23,918 nt of DNA from Acholeplasmatales bacterium. Its GTDB lineage: Bacteria > Bacillota_I > Bacilli_A > Acholeplasmatales > Anaeroplasmataceae. The stretch is taken from assembly GCA_016282815.1 (NCBI GenBank), contig JAEELU010000040.1, positions 1 to 23,918 of the forward strand. The letters run 5' to 3'. The position numbers and the translations under genes were made by a program. Position 1 is the first letter of the stretch; each line of letters begins with the position of its first letter. Below, in pieces: positions 12,104 through 20,403 of this stretch. Under the pieces are notes generated by a model. That model was not told the origin of the DNA, did not search any database, and saw only the letters and a list, made by a program, of their open reading frames with translations.

Positions 12104-12694
12104 TTGGTGATTTGTGTGAATGAGGAAGTAAAAAAGCTTGATGATATGATTTTATATTTAGAGGATTTTATGAGTAAAATCTATGATAAATATAATGAAT
12201 TATCAAGAGAAGTAGTTTTTTCTGCAATGTTAATAAAAAAGACTATAGATATATTAGCAATGGCTAAGCATGCCTTAAAGGATTATATTATTACTGTTCA
12301 GATTTCATTATTAAGATTATTATGTGATAACTGCCTTGCAATACAATCAGTTTATGAGCTTGATTTAAAGACAGTAATGGATATGATGAATAATAATCAA
12401 AAGGTAAACACTGTTATGATTGATGAGGAGCAAAATTTATCTGATGGTTATTTAAAAAGAAAGGTATCAGAAAAATATAGTGGCTTTGATAAGCTATACC
12501 GTTTTGCCTGTGAGGGTGTACATTTCTCTAAGCAAGCTCTTGGAGGAGCTTTTAAGGAGGATAAGAACGGTAAGCTTAAGATGAATATAACTCCTGGTAA
12601 TAAGGAATTAAAGGAAGAACTATTAATGAATAATAAATCAATGATAACATTATGTAAGGTTATGATTGATATGCTAAAGGGTTTATTAAAATAA
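12104..12694 (+). CDS. Hypothetical helical protein (about 190 aa)
   Basis: I do not recognise it with confidence. It is almost entirely helical, soluble, and has a conserved-looking segment, KYSGFDKLYRFACEGVHFSK, that recalls DUF5677-type or HEPN-like proteins; this is only a resemblance. The start is uncertain. TATAAT at 12094-12099 would start RNA near 12106, almost at the TTG (12104) and GTG (12107) candidates and without room for a ribosome site. ATG codons at 12146 and 12170 are alternatives, and the latter has GAGG 5 bases upstream. It ends at a strong bidirectional terminator. Confidence 0.65.
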   Translation: MVICVNEEVKKLDDMILYLEDFMSKIYDKYNELSREVVFSAMLIKKTIDILAMAKHALKDYIITVQISLLRLLCDNCLAIQSVYELDLKTVMDMMNNNQKVNTVMIDEEQNLSDGYLKRKVSEKYSGFDKLYRFACEGVHFSKQALGGAFKEDKNGKLKMNITPGNKELKEELLMNNKSMITLCKVMIDMLKGLLK

Positions 12695-12719
12695 AAATGC
12701 ACAAGCTGTGCATTTTTTT
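12694..12719. terminator. Bidirectional terminator between the unknown gene and hflX
   Basis: AAAATGCACA-AGC-TGTGCATTTT followed by more T. It is symmetric and serves both convergent genes; the hflX stop overlaps it. Confidence 0.9.
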
Positions 12720-13971
12720 AGTTTATCATAGTGTCTAAATCATAATCCTTGATTAGATAATATAGCTTTTTAGGTATTTCTAAATCATAGTATGTACCAT
12801 TATCAAGGTATTCTCTTTTATTGATTGTGGCTTTTTCCTCAATTACCTTTACGATATCTCCACGTTTGTATGGTATTGTTACTCTAGCATGAATTGTACT
12901 TTCTGATATCTCTTCGATAATTGAATTTAATAATTCATCGATACCCTCCTGTGTTTTATTAGAATATCTAATTGTTTTTTTACCAGGAATAGCCATATTC
13001 ATATCGATTGTTTTATCCCATTTATTTAACAAGTAAATAGAAGGTATATCATTGCAGTTAAGATTATGTAATACCTCAAGAACAACAAGTAGCTCTTGAT
13101 TGATATAGATAGAAGATGAATCGATAACGTGGATTATTAAATCTGCGTTTTTTACCTCCTCTAGTGTTTCATAGAATGAAGCTACTAGATTATGAGGAAG
13201 CTTTGAAACAAAGCCTATTGTATCAACAAGCATAAAATCTGTTTTATTGTAGGTAAGCTTTCTATTGTAGGTTGCAAGGGTTGCGAAAAGCTGATCCTTT
13301 GCAAATACCTCTTTTCCTGTTGAATTTAAGTAATTCATTAGGGTATTCATAGTGGTAGATTTACCACTATTTGTATAACCTACAAGGGCTACTATAGGTA
13401 GCTCATTTCTTTTAATTCTAGATATTTGATTAATTTTAGTGTTCTTTGATTTCATTATCTCTGTTTGTAGATGATGAATTTCTGATATTAGTCTACGTCT
13501 ATTTAGCTCACGCTCTGTTTCACCACTACCACGAGTTAGGCCACCACCACCAATTCTATCACTACCTATTGATAGATAGCCGATTCTTGGTAGCATATAC
13601 ATAGCGTTAGCTAACTTTATTTCTAGCATTTGTGATTTATCGGATGCACGCATTTCAAATATCTTTAGAATTAGGAATGTTCTATCTATTATATCTACAT
13701 CTAATATTTCCTGTATATTTCTTATTTGTGCAGGAGTTAGCTCATCGTTAAAGATAACAGTATCTATTTCGTAGAAGTCAACCATTACCTTTATTTCATC
13801 TAGCTTACCACTACCGATATAGGTTTTTGGGGTTGGCTTATCAAGTGATTGGGTTACCTTGTTTGACACCTCGTATCCAGCAACATTAGCTAGATTTTCA
13901 AGCTCAGCAAGGGAATAATCAACGTCGTAGACATCATATTTAGTTGTTACAGCTACTAATATTGCCTTCAT
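12718..13971 (-). CDS. hflX: GTPase HflX
   Basis: A 417-residue ribosome-associated GTPase that splits stalled ribosomes under stress. The N-terminal HflX domain (FNDELTPAQIRNIQE) and the glycine-rich linker (RIGGGGLTRGSGETERELNR) precede the G domain, which has G1 GYTNSGKST (198-206), G3 DTIGF and G4 NKWD. Start is placed at ATG 13971, with GGGTGA upstream. A longer frame to 14001 adds ten residues with no ribosome site and overlaps the promoter. Confidence 0.94.
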   Translation of the reverse strand: MKAILVAVTTKYDVYDVDYSLAELENLANVAGYEVSNKVTQSLDKPTPKTYIGSGKLDEIKVMVDFYEIDTVIFNDELTPAQIRNIQEILDVDIIDRTFLILKIFEMRASDKSQMLEIKLANAMYMLPRIGYLSIGSDRIGGGGLTRGSGETERELNRRRLISEIHHLQTEIMKSKNTKINQISRIKRNELPIVALVGYTNSGKSTTMNTLMNYLNSTGKEVFAKDQLFATLATYNRKLTYNKTDFMLVDTIGFVSKLPHNLVASFYETLEEVKNADLIIHVIDSSSIYINQELLVVLEVLHNLNCNDIPSIYLLNKWDKTIDMNMAIPGKKTIRYSNKTQEGIDELLNSIIEEISESTIHARVTIPYKRGDIVKVIEEKATINKREYLDNGTYYDLEIPKKLYYLIKDYDLDTMIN

Positions 13972-13989
13972 GTATATCACCCAAAGACA

Positions 13990-13998
13990 ATTATAGCA
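13990..13998 (-). promoter_or_regulatory. Extended -10 promoter of hflX
   Basis: Minus-strand TGCTATAAT is an exact extended -10, with TAGACT (14014-14019) as a partial -35 at 18 bases. The degV promoter (TATAAT, 14036-14041) lies back to back. Confidence 0.65.
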
Positions 13999-14091
13999 CA
14001 TAAAAATAAATCTAGTCTATTTTAAAGAAAAATTGTATAATAATATAAAGAGTTGTAAAAAATGTATTGCAGTTATTAAAGGAGTAACGTT

Positions 14092-14946
14092 ATGAATAAG
14101 GTTAAAATTATTACAGATTCTACTTGCGATATGGGAGCAGATCTTGCAAAAAAATATGATGTCGAGGTATTACCTCTTTATGTAAATTTCACTGATGAAA
14201 GCTTCAAGGATGGAGTGAATATTTCGACTGAGGAACTTTATAAGCTTGTTGAAAAGAAGAATGAGCTTCCTAAAACAGCTGCTATTGATATAGTTACCCT
14301 AGATGAAACATTTAAGAAGTGGCTTGATCAAGGATATGATATTATTTTCACAGGTATTTCTAAGTCTATGAGTAGAACATATGAAAATGCAGTTATGGCT
14401 AAGGATGAGCTTGAAGCAAATAATATTTATATCGTAGATTCAAAGAATCTATCTACAGGTATTGCACTTACAGTATTAAAGGCTTGTAAGTATAGAGATG
14501 AGGGCTTATCAGCAAAGGAAATAGTTGATAAGATGCTAGAGATTACAGATAAGGTAAAAGCTCAATTTGGTATTGAGACAATGGATTATCTACATAAGGG
14601 TGGAAGATGCTCAAGTGTAGCTAAGCTATTTGGTACAATCCTAAAAATTAAGCCAATCATTTTTGTAAGAGATGGTAAGATGTCAGTTGGTATGAAGCCA
14701 ATTGGAAAAATGAAGGTTGCCTTAGATAAGATGATTGATATGTTCCTAACTGATTATAGAAATGGTAATGTTGATAGAGATAAGGTATTTATCACACATT
14801 CTATAGCTATAGAATCAGAAAAATATATTAGAGAAAGACTTGAGGCAGAGGTTAAGGATATGGAAATTATCTCAACTGTTGCTGGATGTGTTATTTCATC
14901 TCACTGTGGTAAGGGAACAATTGGTATTTTGTATATAACAAAGTAA
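14092..14946 (+). CDS. DegV-family fatty-acid-binding protein
   Basis: A 284-residue cytoplasmic protein of the DegV (FakB) family. These bind a fatty acid and present it to the kinase FakA for entry into phospholipid synthesis. The family start KIITDSTCDM, the loop FTGISKSMSRTYENA and the later segment YLHKGGRCSS are all typical. No FakA-type kinase gene is in the window. AAGGAG is 8 bases before the ATG. Which fatty acid it prefers cannot be told. Confidence 0.92.
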   Translation: MNKVKIITDSTCDMGADLAKKYDVEVLPLYVNFTDESFKDGVNISTEELYKLVEKKNELPKTAAIDIVTLDETFKKWLDQGYDIIFTGISKSMSRTYENAVMAKDELEANNIYIVDSKNLSTGIALTVLKACKYRDEGLSAKEIVDKMLEITDKVKAQFGIETMDYLHKGGRCSSVAKLFGTILKIKPIIFVRDGKMSVGMKPIGKMKVALDKMIDMFLTDYRNGNVDRDKVFITHSIAIESEKYIRERLEAEVKDMEIISTVAGCVISSHCGKGTIGILYITK

Positions 14947-14954
14947 TACAACTA

Positions 14955-14984
14955 GGTGATGCAAAAAAATGCATCATCTTTTTT
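14955..14984 (+). terminator. Terminator after degV
   Basis: GGTGATGCA-AAAAAA-TGCATCATC (9 base pairs with one G-U) followed by TTTTTT. Confidence 0.88.
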
Positions 14985-15001
14985 ATTTTTAATAAAAATT
15001 A

Positions 15002-15030
15002 TTGAAAAGCATAGCCGTTTTTATTATAAT
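15002..15030 (+). promoter_or_regulatory. Promoter of yebC
   Basis: TTGAAA (15002-15007), 17-base spacer, TATAAT (15025-15030). Confidence 0.8.
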
Positions 15031-15073
15031 AAAAAAGGAAAATTTTATTAGAATTCGAAAGGTTGTGTAAATT

Positions 15074-15808
15074 ATGGGTAGAGCTCATGAGGTTCGTGCA
15101 GCATCAATGGCTAAAACAGCTGCAATGAAATCATCAAAATATGCTAAATGGGGTAAGGAAATATTCCAAGCTGCAAAGGCTGGTGTTCCTGATCCAGAAA
15201 TGAATCAAAGTTTAAAGAATGTAATTGCTAGAGCAAAGAAGGATCAATGTCCTGCAGACGTTATTAAGCGTGCAATCGCTAAGGCTCAGGGTGTTAAATC
15301 TGGTGCTACTAAGGAAAAATCATATGAAGGTATGGGACCAGGAAATGTTGCCGTTATCGTTAACTGCTTAACTGATAATGATAATCGTACATTTACAGAG
15401 GTTCGTACAGCATTCAACAAGACTGGTGGTACAATCGGTCAAGCTGTAGGTTATTTATTCAGCAAGAAGGCAATATTCGAGTTTGAAGGAATGACAGAGG
15501 ATGAAGTTTTAGAGGCTCTTATGATGGGTGAGAATGCTGACTACGAGGATATGTCAATTGATGAGGACGGCTTTGTTAAGATTACAGCTCAGCCTGAATC
15601 ATTCGATGGTATCAAAGAAGCATTACTTGCTGCTAAGCCAGAGCTTGAATTTGAAACTGCATCTTGCGATTTAGTTCCATCTAACTATGTTGATCTAGAT
15701 GAGGATCATTTAGCAAAATTCAAGAGATTATTAGAATCTCTAGCTGAGTATGATGATGTTGATGAAGTTATTCACAACGCTAATTTACCAGAAGAAGACG
15801 AAGAGTAA
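15074..15808 (+). CDS. YebC/PmpR family protein (type II, YeeN-like)
   Basis: A 244-residue member of the YebC/TACO1 family. The opening MGRAHEVRAASMAKTAAMKS differs from the MAGHSKWANIKHRK form of classical YebC and is that of the second subgroup (YeeN/YebC-II). The conserved centre AGVPDPEMNQSLKNVIARAK, then YEGMGPGNVAVIV, and the three-domain length are normal. Such proteins were named transcription regulators, but TACO1 and recent bacterial work point to a translation role, easing synthesis of difficult peptides such as proline runs. It stands alone between its own promoter and terminator. Confidence 0.92.
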   Translation: MGRAHEVRAASMAKTAAMKSSKYAKWGKEIFQAAKAGVPDPEMNQSLKNVIARAKKDQCPADVIKRAIAKAQGVKSGATKEKSYEGMGPGNVAVIVNCLTDNDNRTFTEVRTAFNKTGGTIGQAVGYLFSKKAIFEFEGMTEDEVLEALMMGENADYEDMSIDEDGFVKITAQPESFDGIKEALLAAKPELEFETASCDLVPSNYVDLDEDHLAKFKRLLESLAEYDDVDEVIHNANLPEEDEE

Positions 15809-15814
15809 TTAAAC

Positions 15815-15852
15815 GGGGAAGCAGCACATGCTTCCCTTATTTTAATTTTTTT
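15815..15852 (+). terminator. Terminator after yebC
   Basis: GGGAAGCA-GCACA-TGCTTCCC at 15816-15836 followed by T-rich sequence (TTATTTTAATTTTTTT). Confidence 0.9.
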
Positions 15853-15869
15853 ATGGTTGGAGGTATTCT

Positions 15870-16367
15870 ATGAAAACTATAATTGATAGCGAGCAATTTG
15901 TTAGAACACTAAAAAGAATGACTCATGAAATAATCGAAAGAAACGAAGACTTGAGTAAGATTGTTTTAGTTGGTATCGAAAGAAAGGGTACACCGATTGC
16001 TAAGGAAATTAAAAGATTAATAAAAGTATTTGAGGATGAGGATGTTCTTTTAGACACTATTGATATTTCATCACATAGAGATGATGATAAAAGAATCGAT
16101 AGTAAGGAGCTTAAATTTAACGAGGATATAAATGGTAAGATTATTATCCTAGTTGATGATGTATTATTTACTGGTAGATCTGTAAGAGCAGCTATGGATG
16201 CTTTAATGGAGGTTGGAAGACCATCTAAGATTGAGCTTGCTGTGTTTATAGATAGAGGACATAGAGAGCTTCCAATACGTGCAGATTTTATTGGAAAGAG
16301 TGTTCCTACTAGTAAGAATGAGCTTATAATTTGCGACTTTGTAAATAAAGAAGTTATTTTAAAATAA
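15870..16367 (+). CDS. pyrR: PyrR, pyrimidine regulator / uracil phosphoribosyltransferase
   Basis: A 165-residue phosphoribosyltransferase-fold protein. The PRPP-binding motif IILVDDVLFTGRSVRAAMDA is intact, as are VGIERKGTPIAKEI near the start and DRGHRELPIRADFIGK, the PyrR signature. PyrR binds pyr mRNA to promote termination when UMP is plentiful and can make UMP from uracil and PRPP. No pyr biosynthesis genes or obvious PyrR-binding loop lie next to it, so it either regulates distant operons or mainly serves uracil salvage. Confidence 0.93.
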   Translation: MKTIIDSEQFVRTLKRMTHEIIERNEDLSKIVLVGIERKGTPIAKEIKRLIKVFEDEDVLLDTIDISSHRDDDKRIDSKELKFNEDINGKIIILVDDVLFTGRSVRAAMDALMEVGRPSKIELAVFIDRGHRELPIRADFIGKSVPTSKNELIICDFVNKEVILK

Positions 16368-16483
16368 TAAAAAACGTTTTCAGGTAATGATTAGTTTTAA
16401 CTAACCAGTATTTATGGTATCATTGTTGTATACCGCATGAAAACAAGTGATTTTCTGTTGAAAACAAAAAGGGGTATGAAAAT

Positions 16484-18148
16484 ATGTTAAGTGATTTGGA
16501 AATTGCTCAAAATGCAGAGATCTTATCTGTAGATAAAATTGCTAAGAAGGTTGGAATCAATCCTGATGATTTAGAATTCTATGGAAAGTATAAGGCAAAG
16601 ATTGATCCTAATTGCATTAAGGCAAACAAAAATGGAAAGGTAATATTAGTTACAGCTATATCACCTACACCTGCTGGAGAAGGAAAGAGTACAACAACTA
16701 TTGGTTTAACTGATGCTTTAAACAAGCTTGGTAAGAATACAATGGTTGCATTACGTGAGCCATCATTCGGACCTGTTATGGGTGTTAAGGGTGGAGCAGC
16801 TGGTGGAGGATATGCACAGGTTATTCCTATGGAGGATATCAATTTACACTTCACAGGTGATTTACATGCTATCACAACAGCAACAAATGCAATAGCTGCA
16901 ATACTTGATAACCACATTTTCCAAGGTAATGAATTAAATATTGATCCAACAAGAATCATTTGGCATAGATGCCTTGATATGAATGATAGAGCATTAAGAG
17001 GTGTTGTTGTTGGTCTTGGTGGACACACAAATGGTGTTCCTAGAGAGGATCATTTCGATATTACAGTTGCAAGTGAGATCATGGCTGTAATGTGCTTATC
17101 AACATCATTAGAGAACTTTAAGGAAAGAGTTGCTAGAATTGTTGTTGCATACACATATGATAGAAAGCCAGTTACAGTTGATGATTTAAAGGCTACTGGT
17201 GCAATCACATTAATTATGAAGGATGCTCTTAAGCCAAATCTAGTTCAAACACTAGAGCACTCACCTGCATTCGTTCACGGTGGACCATTCGCTAATATCG
17301 CACATGGCTGTAATTCAATTATCGCAACTAAGGCTGCTATTAAGCTAGCTGATTATGTTGTAACTGAGGCAGGCTTCGGTGCTGATTTAGGTGCTGAGAA
17401 GTTCTTAGACATTAAATGTAGAACTGCAGGTATTAACCCATCATGTGTAGTAGTAGTTGCTACTATAAGAGCACTTAAGATGCATGGTGGTGTATTAAAG
17501 GAAGATTTAAATAAAGAAAATGTCGATGCTTTAATGAGTGGTATTTGTAACCTAGAAAAGCATATTGAAAATGTTAAGAAATATAATTTACCTTTAGTTG
17601 TAGCAATCAATAGATTCTATTCTGATACAGAAAATGAAATTGCTGCATTAACTGAGTGGGCTAAGAAGAATAATATTAAGGTTAGCCTATCTGAGGTATT
17701 CACTAAGGGTGGAGATGGCGGACTTGATTTAGCTAAGAAGGTACTTGAGGAAATCGAGCTACATGATGGTGCTAAGACATTTAAGCCAATTTATGATTTA
17801 GATTTAAGCATTAAGGATAAGATTACAATTATTTGTAAGGAAATTTATGGTGCTAAGAATGTTGAATTCTCATCAATGGCTAAAAACCAGATGGCAACAT
17901 TCAAAAAGAATGGCTGGGATAAGCTACCTGTATGTATGGCTAAAACTCAGTACTCATTCTCTGATAACCCTAAGCTTTTAGGTAGACCTGAGGGCTTTAC
18001 AATGACAATTAGAGAATTAAAGCCATCAATTGGTGCTGGATTTATCGTAGCGTTAACTGGTGATATTATGACTATGCCAGGCTTACCTAAGGAGCCAGCT
18101 GCAAATAAGATGGATATTATAGATGGAAAGACCGTAGGATTATTTTAG
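16484..18148 (+). CDS. fhs: Formate-tetrahydrofolate ligase
   Basis: A 554-residue enzyme joining formate to tetrahydrofolate with ATP, giving 10-formyl-THF for purine and fMet synthesis. The ATP loop PTPAGEGKST and the signatures REPSFGPVMGVKGGAAGGGY and FVHGGPFANIAHGCNS are complete. The length is the family norm. The 116 bases before it contain AT-rich short inverted repeats (TTAGTT-TT-AACTAA near 16391-16404) and a weak TATCAT -10-like box. The following genes are packed 11 and 2 bases behind, so fhs leads an operon with purE. Confidence 0.96.
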   Translation: MLSDLEIAQNAEILSVDKIAKKVGINPDDLEFYGKYKAKIDPNCIKANKNGKVILVTAISPTPAGEGKSTTTIGLTDALNKLGKNTMVALREPSFGPVMGVKGGAAGGGYAQVIPMEDINLHFTGDLHAITTATNAIAAILDNHIFQGNELNIDPTRIIWHRCLDMNDRALRGVVVGLGGHTNGVPREDHFDITVASEIMAVMCLSTSLENFKERVARIVVAYTYDRKPVTVDDLKATGAITLIMKDALKPNLVQTLEHSPAFVHGGPFANIAHGCNSIIATKAAIKLADYVVTEAGFGADLGAEKFLDIKCRTAGINPSCVVVVATIRALKMHGGVLKEDLNKENVDALMSGICNLEKHIENVKKYNLPLVVAINRFYSDTENEIAALTEWAKKNNIKVSLSEVFTKGGDGGLDLAKKVLEEIELHDGAKTFKPIYDLDLSIKDKITIICKEIYGAKNVEFSSMAKNQMATFKKNGWDKLPVCMAKTQYSFSDNPKLLGRPEGFTMTIRELKPSIGAGFIVALTGDIMTMPGLPKEPAANKMDIIDGKTVGLF

Positions 18149-18159
18149 GAGGATTATTT

Positions 18160-19881
18160 ATGGAATACGTTACAGGTAAGAGACAGGTTGTCTTAAACTT
18201 TTCAGAAAAGTTTTGTAAGAGCGAGGTAGAGGTTTTAGACTCTGATTGCTTTAAGGAAATATGGACTAGATATGTTAAGCATTTATATGATACTGAAAAT
18301 CAAACATATCTAAAGGTTTTAACTATTTTTCCAAAGAGCAAGGTAGTAGATTATACTATTAAGCTATTTAAGCTATTATTAACATTTGATTTAGATGAGG
18401 TGGAAAATGTTAATCCTTTCTATGCTCAAGCATTAGCATTAAAGGATGTACTTTATGATTTAGTACAGCATTTCTATGATTATTGGAGACGTTTAGAGCG
18501 TTATTCAGTAGTATTTACAAGAGCAACAAAGGATGGCGTTGAGGCAACAACATTTATTGAGGCTCAAACTGAATTCACTGATTTAATCCTAAAGGTTTAT
18601 CGTTCAGTTACTGAGAAATTACATGGTTCAAAGTTCCCTATTTATAGACAATTACCAGCTGGTGTTAACGCATCACTATTAATTGGTAAGAATGAGTGGA
18701 TGAGCAAGGATTCTCCATATCAATTCTTAGCTAAGAGTGAAACTATTGAACAAATATTAATTCGTCCACCATTTATCTCATATTCTGACAAGAATAAGAG
18801 AACAGGTGTATATCAAGAGGTATTTGAAAACCCTGTTGATAAGATTAGAGCAGGCTTTAAGGCAACTGAGTATTATTGCTATGCTGCTAAGGTTGGTTCA
18901 GCATTATCATATGTATATTTCCATAGAGATTATTTAGCTCATGGTATTACATTATGTAACCTATTTGAATTTGTACCACTTTCATCAATCAAGGGTCAAA
19001 AGCCAAATTGTATTTATATCTTTGGTTGTGACATTGAAGGTGATTCAGTATTCTATCACGATAAGGAAAATGATATTTATGTAGGTGTAGCTCCTCATAA
19101 TTCAACAATTGATTATTTTGGATATATGAAGAAGATGCTACTTACTTTATATAACACAATGATGATTGAAGAGGGTCATTTACCAATTCATGGTGCTTGT
19201 GTTCAAATCACACTTAGAAATGGTACTGTAAAGAATGTTGTTATCATGGGTGATTCAGGTGCTGGTAAGAGTGAATCATTAGAGGCATTATCTGAAATGG
19301 CTGGAGATAACATTTCATCTCAATTAACAATCTTTGATGATATGGGTACATTTAAGATTGAAGGTAATAGTGTTAAGGCATATGGTACTGAAATTGGTGC
19401 TTTCGTTAGACTTGATGATATGACATCAGGATATGCTTATAGAGAAATGGATAGAGCAATATTTATGAACCCTGATAAGATTAACTCAAGACTTGTTGTT
19501 CCTGTAGCAACATATGATCAAATTATGAAGGGCTATAATGTTGATATGTATTTATATGCAAACAACTATGATCCTGAATGTGAATCAGAGGTAGAATTCT
19601 ATTCTAATGCTGATGAGGCAAAGCAAATATTCATCCGTGGTGCTCGTAGAGCTAAGGGTACAACTCAGGAAACTGGTATGACTGAATCATTCTTTGCTAA
19701 TCCATTTGGACCTGTTCAAAGAGAAGCTAAGACTAGAGTTATCATTGATAAGGTATTTGAAAAATTATTCGAAACAGGAGTACCTGTAGGAGTATTACAT
19801 ACAAGACTAGCTGTTCCTGGTATGGAGCATGATGGTCCAAAGCTAGCTGCTAAAAAGCTATTTGAGCTTTTGGAGAAGTAA
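18160..19881 (+). CDS. HprK/PEPCK-fold P-loop protein
   Basis: A 573-residue cytoplasmic protein. The C-terminal part has the HPr-kinase-like pattern HGACVQ (344-349), Walker A MGDSGAGKSE (363-372) and an aspartate pair IFDDMG (391-396). HPr kinase and ATP-dependent PEP carboxykinase share this unusual P-loop fold. The roughly 340 residues before it (for example RRLERYSVVFTRATKDGVEA, YYCYAAKVGSALSYVYFHRD) do not match HprK, and the usual PEPCK substrate motifs are not evident to me. It may be annotated as PEP carboxykinase elsewhere. It is embedded between fhs and purE. Kinase activity is plausible; the substrate is unknown. Confidence 0.7.
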   Translation: MEYVTGKRQVVLNFSEKFCKSEVEVLDSDCFKEIWTRYVKHLYDTENQTYLKVLTIFPKSKVVDYTIKLFKLLLTFDLDEVENVNPFYAQALALKDVLYDLVQHFYDYWRRLERYSVVFTRATKDGVEATTFIEAQTEFTDLILKVYRSVTEKLHGSKFPIYRQLPAGVNASLLIGKNEWMSKDSPYQFLAKSETIEQILIRPPFISYSDKNKRTGVYQEVFENPVDKIRAGFKATEYYCYAAKVGSALSYVYFHRDYLAHGITLCNLFEFVPLSSIKGQKPNCIYIFGCDIEGDSVFYHDKENDIYVGVAPHNSTIDYFGYMKKMLLTLYNTMMIEEGHLPIHGACVQITLRNGTVKNVVIMGDSGAGKSESLEALSEMAGDNISSQLTIFDDMGTFKIEGNSVKAYGTEIGAFVRLDDMTSGYAYREMDRAIFMNPDKINSRLVVPVATYDQIMKGYNVDMYLYANNYDPECESEVEFYSNADEAKQIFIRGARRAKGTTQETGMTESFFANPFGPVQREAKTRVIIDKVFEKLFETGVPVGVLHTRLAVPGMEHDGPKLAAKKLFELLEK

Positions 19882-19883
19882 TT

Positions 19884-20351
19884 ATGAAGGTTGGAGTAAT
19901 AATGGGCTCTACCTCTGATTATGAGGTAATGCAGGATGCTTGTAAGGTATTAGAGGAATTTGGTGTTGAATACGAGAAGAGAGTTGTTTCTGCTCATAGA
20001 ACTCCAGATTTAATGTATGAATATGCACATTCTGCAAGAGAAAGAGGAATAAAGGTTATTATCGCTGGCGCTGGTGGTGCTGCTCATCTACCTGGTATGG
20101 TAGCTGCGATGACAACTGTACCAGTAATCGGTGTACCAGTTAAATCAAGAGCTTTAAATGGCCTTGATTCTCTACTTTCAATTGTACAAATGCCAGGAGG
20201 AGTACCAGTATTAACTGTTGCTATCAATGGTGCTAAAAATGCAGCTCTATCTGCAATTAGTATTATCGCTAATGAGGATAAGGAGCTTCTTAATAAGCTT
20301 GAAGCATATAGAAAGAATCAAACTGATTCTGTTTTAGAAGCTACACTGTAA
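19884..20351 (+). CDS. purE: PurE, N5-CAIR mutase
   Basis: A 155-residue class I PurE. It converts N5-carboxyaminoimidazole ribonucleotide to CAIR in purine synthesis. The motifs GSTSDYEVM, VVSAHRTPDLMYEY and AGAGGAAHLPGMVAAMT are complete. It starts 2 bases after the preceding stop, with GAGAAG inside that gene's end. A purK is not adjacent. Confidence 0.95.
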   Translation: MKVGVIMGSTSDYEVMQDACKVLEEFGVEYEKRVVSAHRTPDLMYEYAHSARERGIKVIIAGAGGAAHLPGMVAAMTTVPVIGVPVKSRALNGLDSLLSIVQMPGGVPVLTVAINGAKNAALSAISIIANEDKELLNKLEAYRKNQTDSVLEATL

Positions 20352-20357
20352 TAAAAT

Positions 20358-20381
20358 AACACCTCTTGCGAGGTGTTTTTT
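20358..20381 (+). terminator. Terminator after purE
   Basis: AACACCTC-TTGC-GAGGTGTT followed by TTTT. It ends the fhs operon. Confidence 0.92.
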
Positions 20382-20403
20382 GAGAATTAAAGGAGGGTTA
20401 AGC

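Noticed and set aside
16369..16382. cre-like site AAAAAACGTTTTCA upstream of fhs
   Set aside because: The right half fits the CcpA-site consensus, but the left half lacks the TG; A/T-rich sequence gives such matches often.
16579..17028. Minus-strand open frame inside fhs (and similar ones at 9480, 9897, 12448, 17353, 22063 and 23351)
   Set aside because: These are frames opposite clearly conserved genes, without ribosome sites or recognisable proteins.
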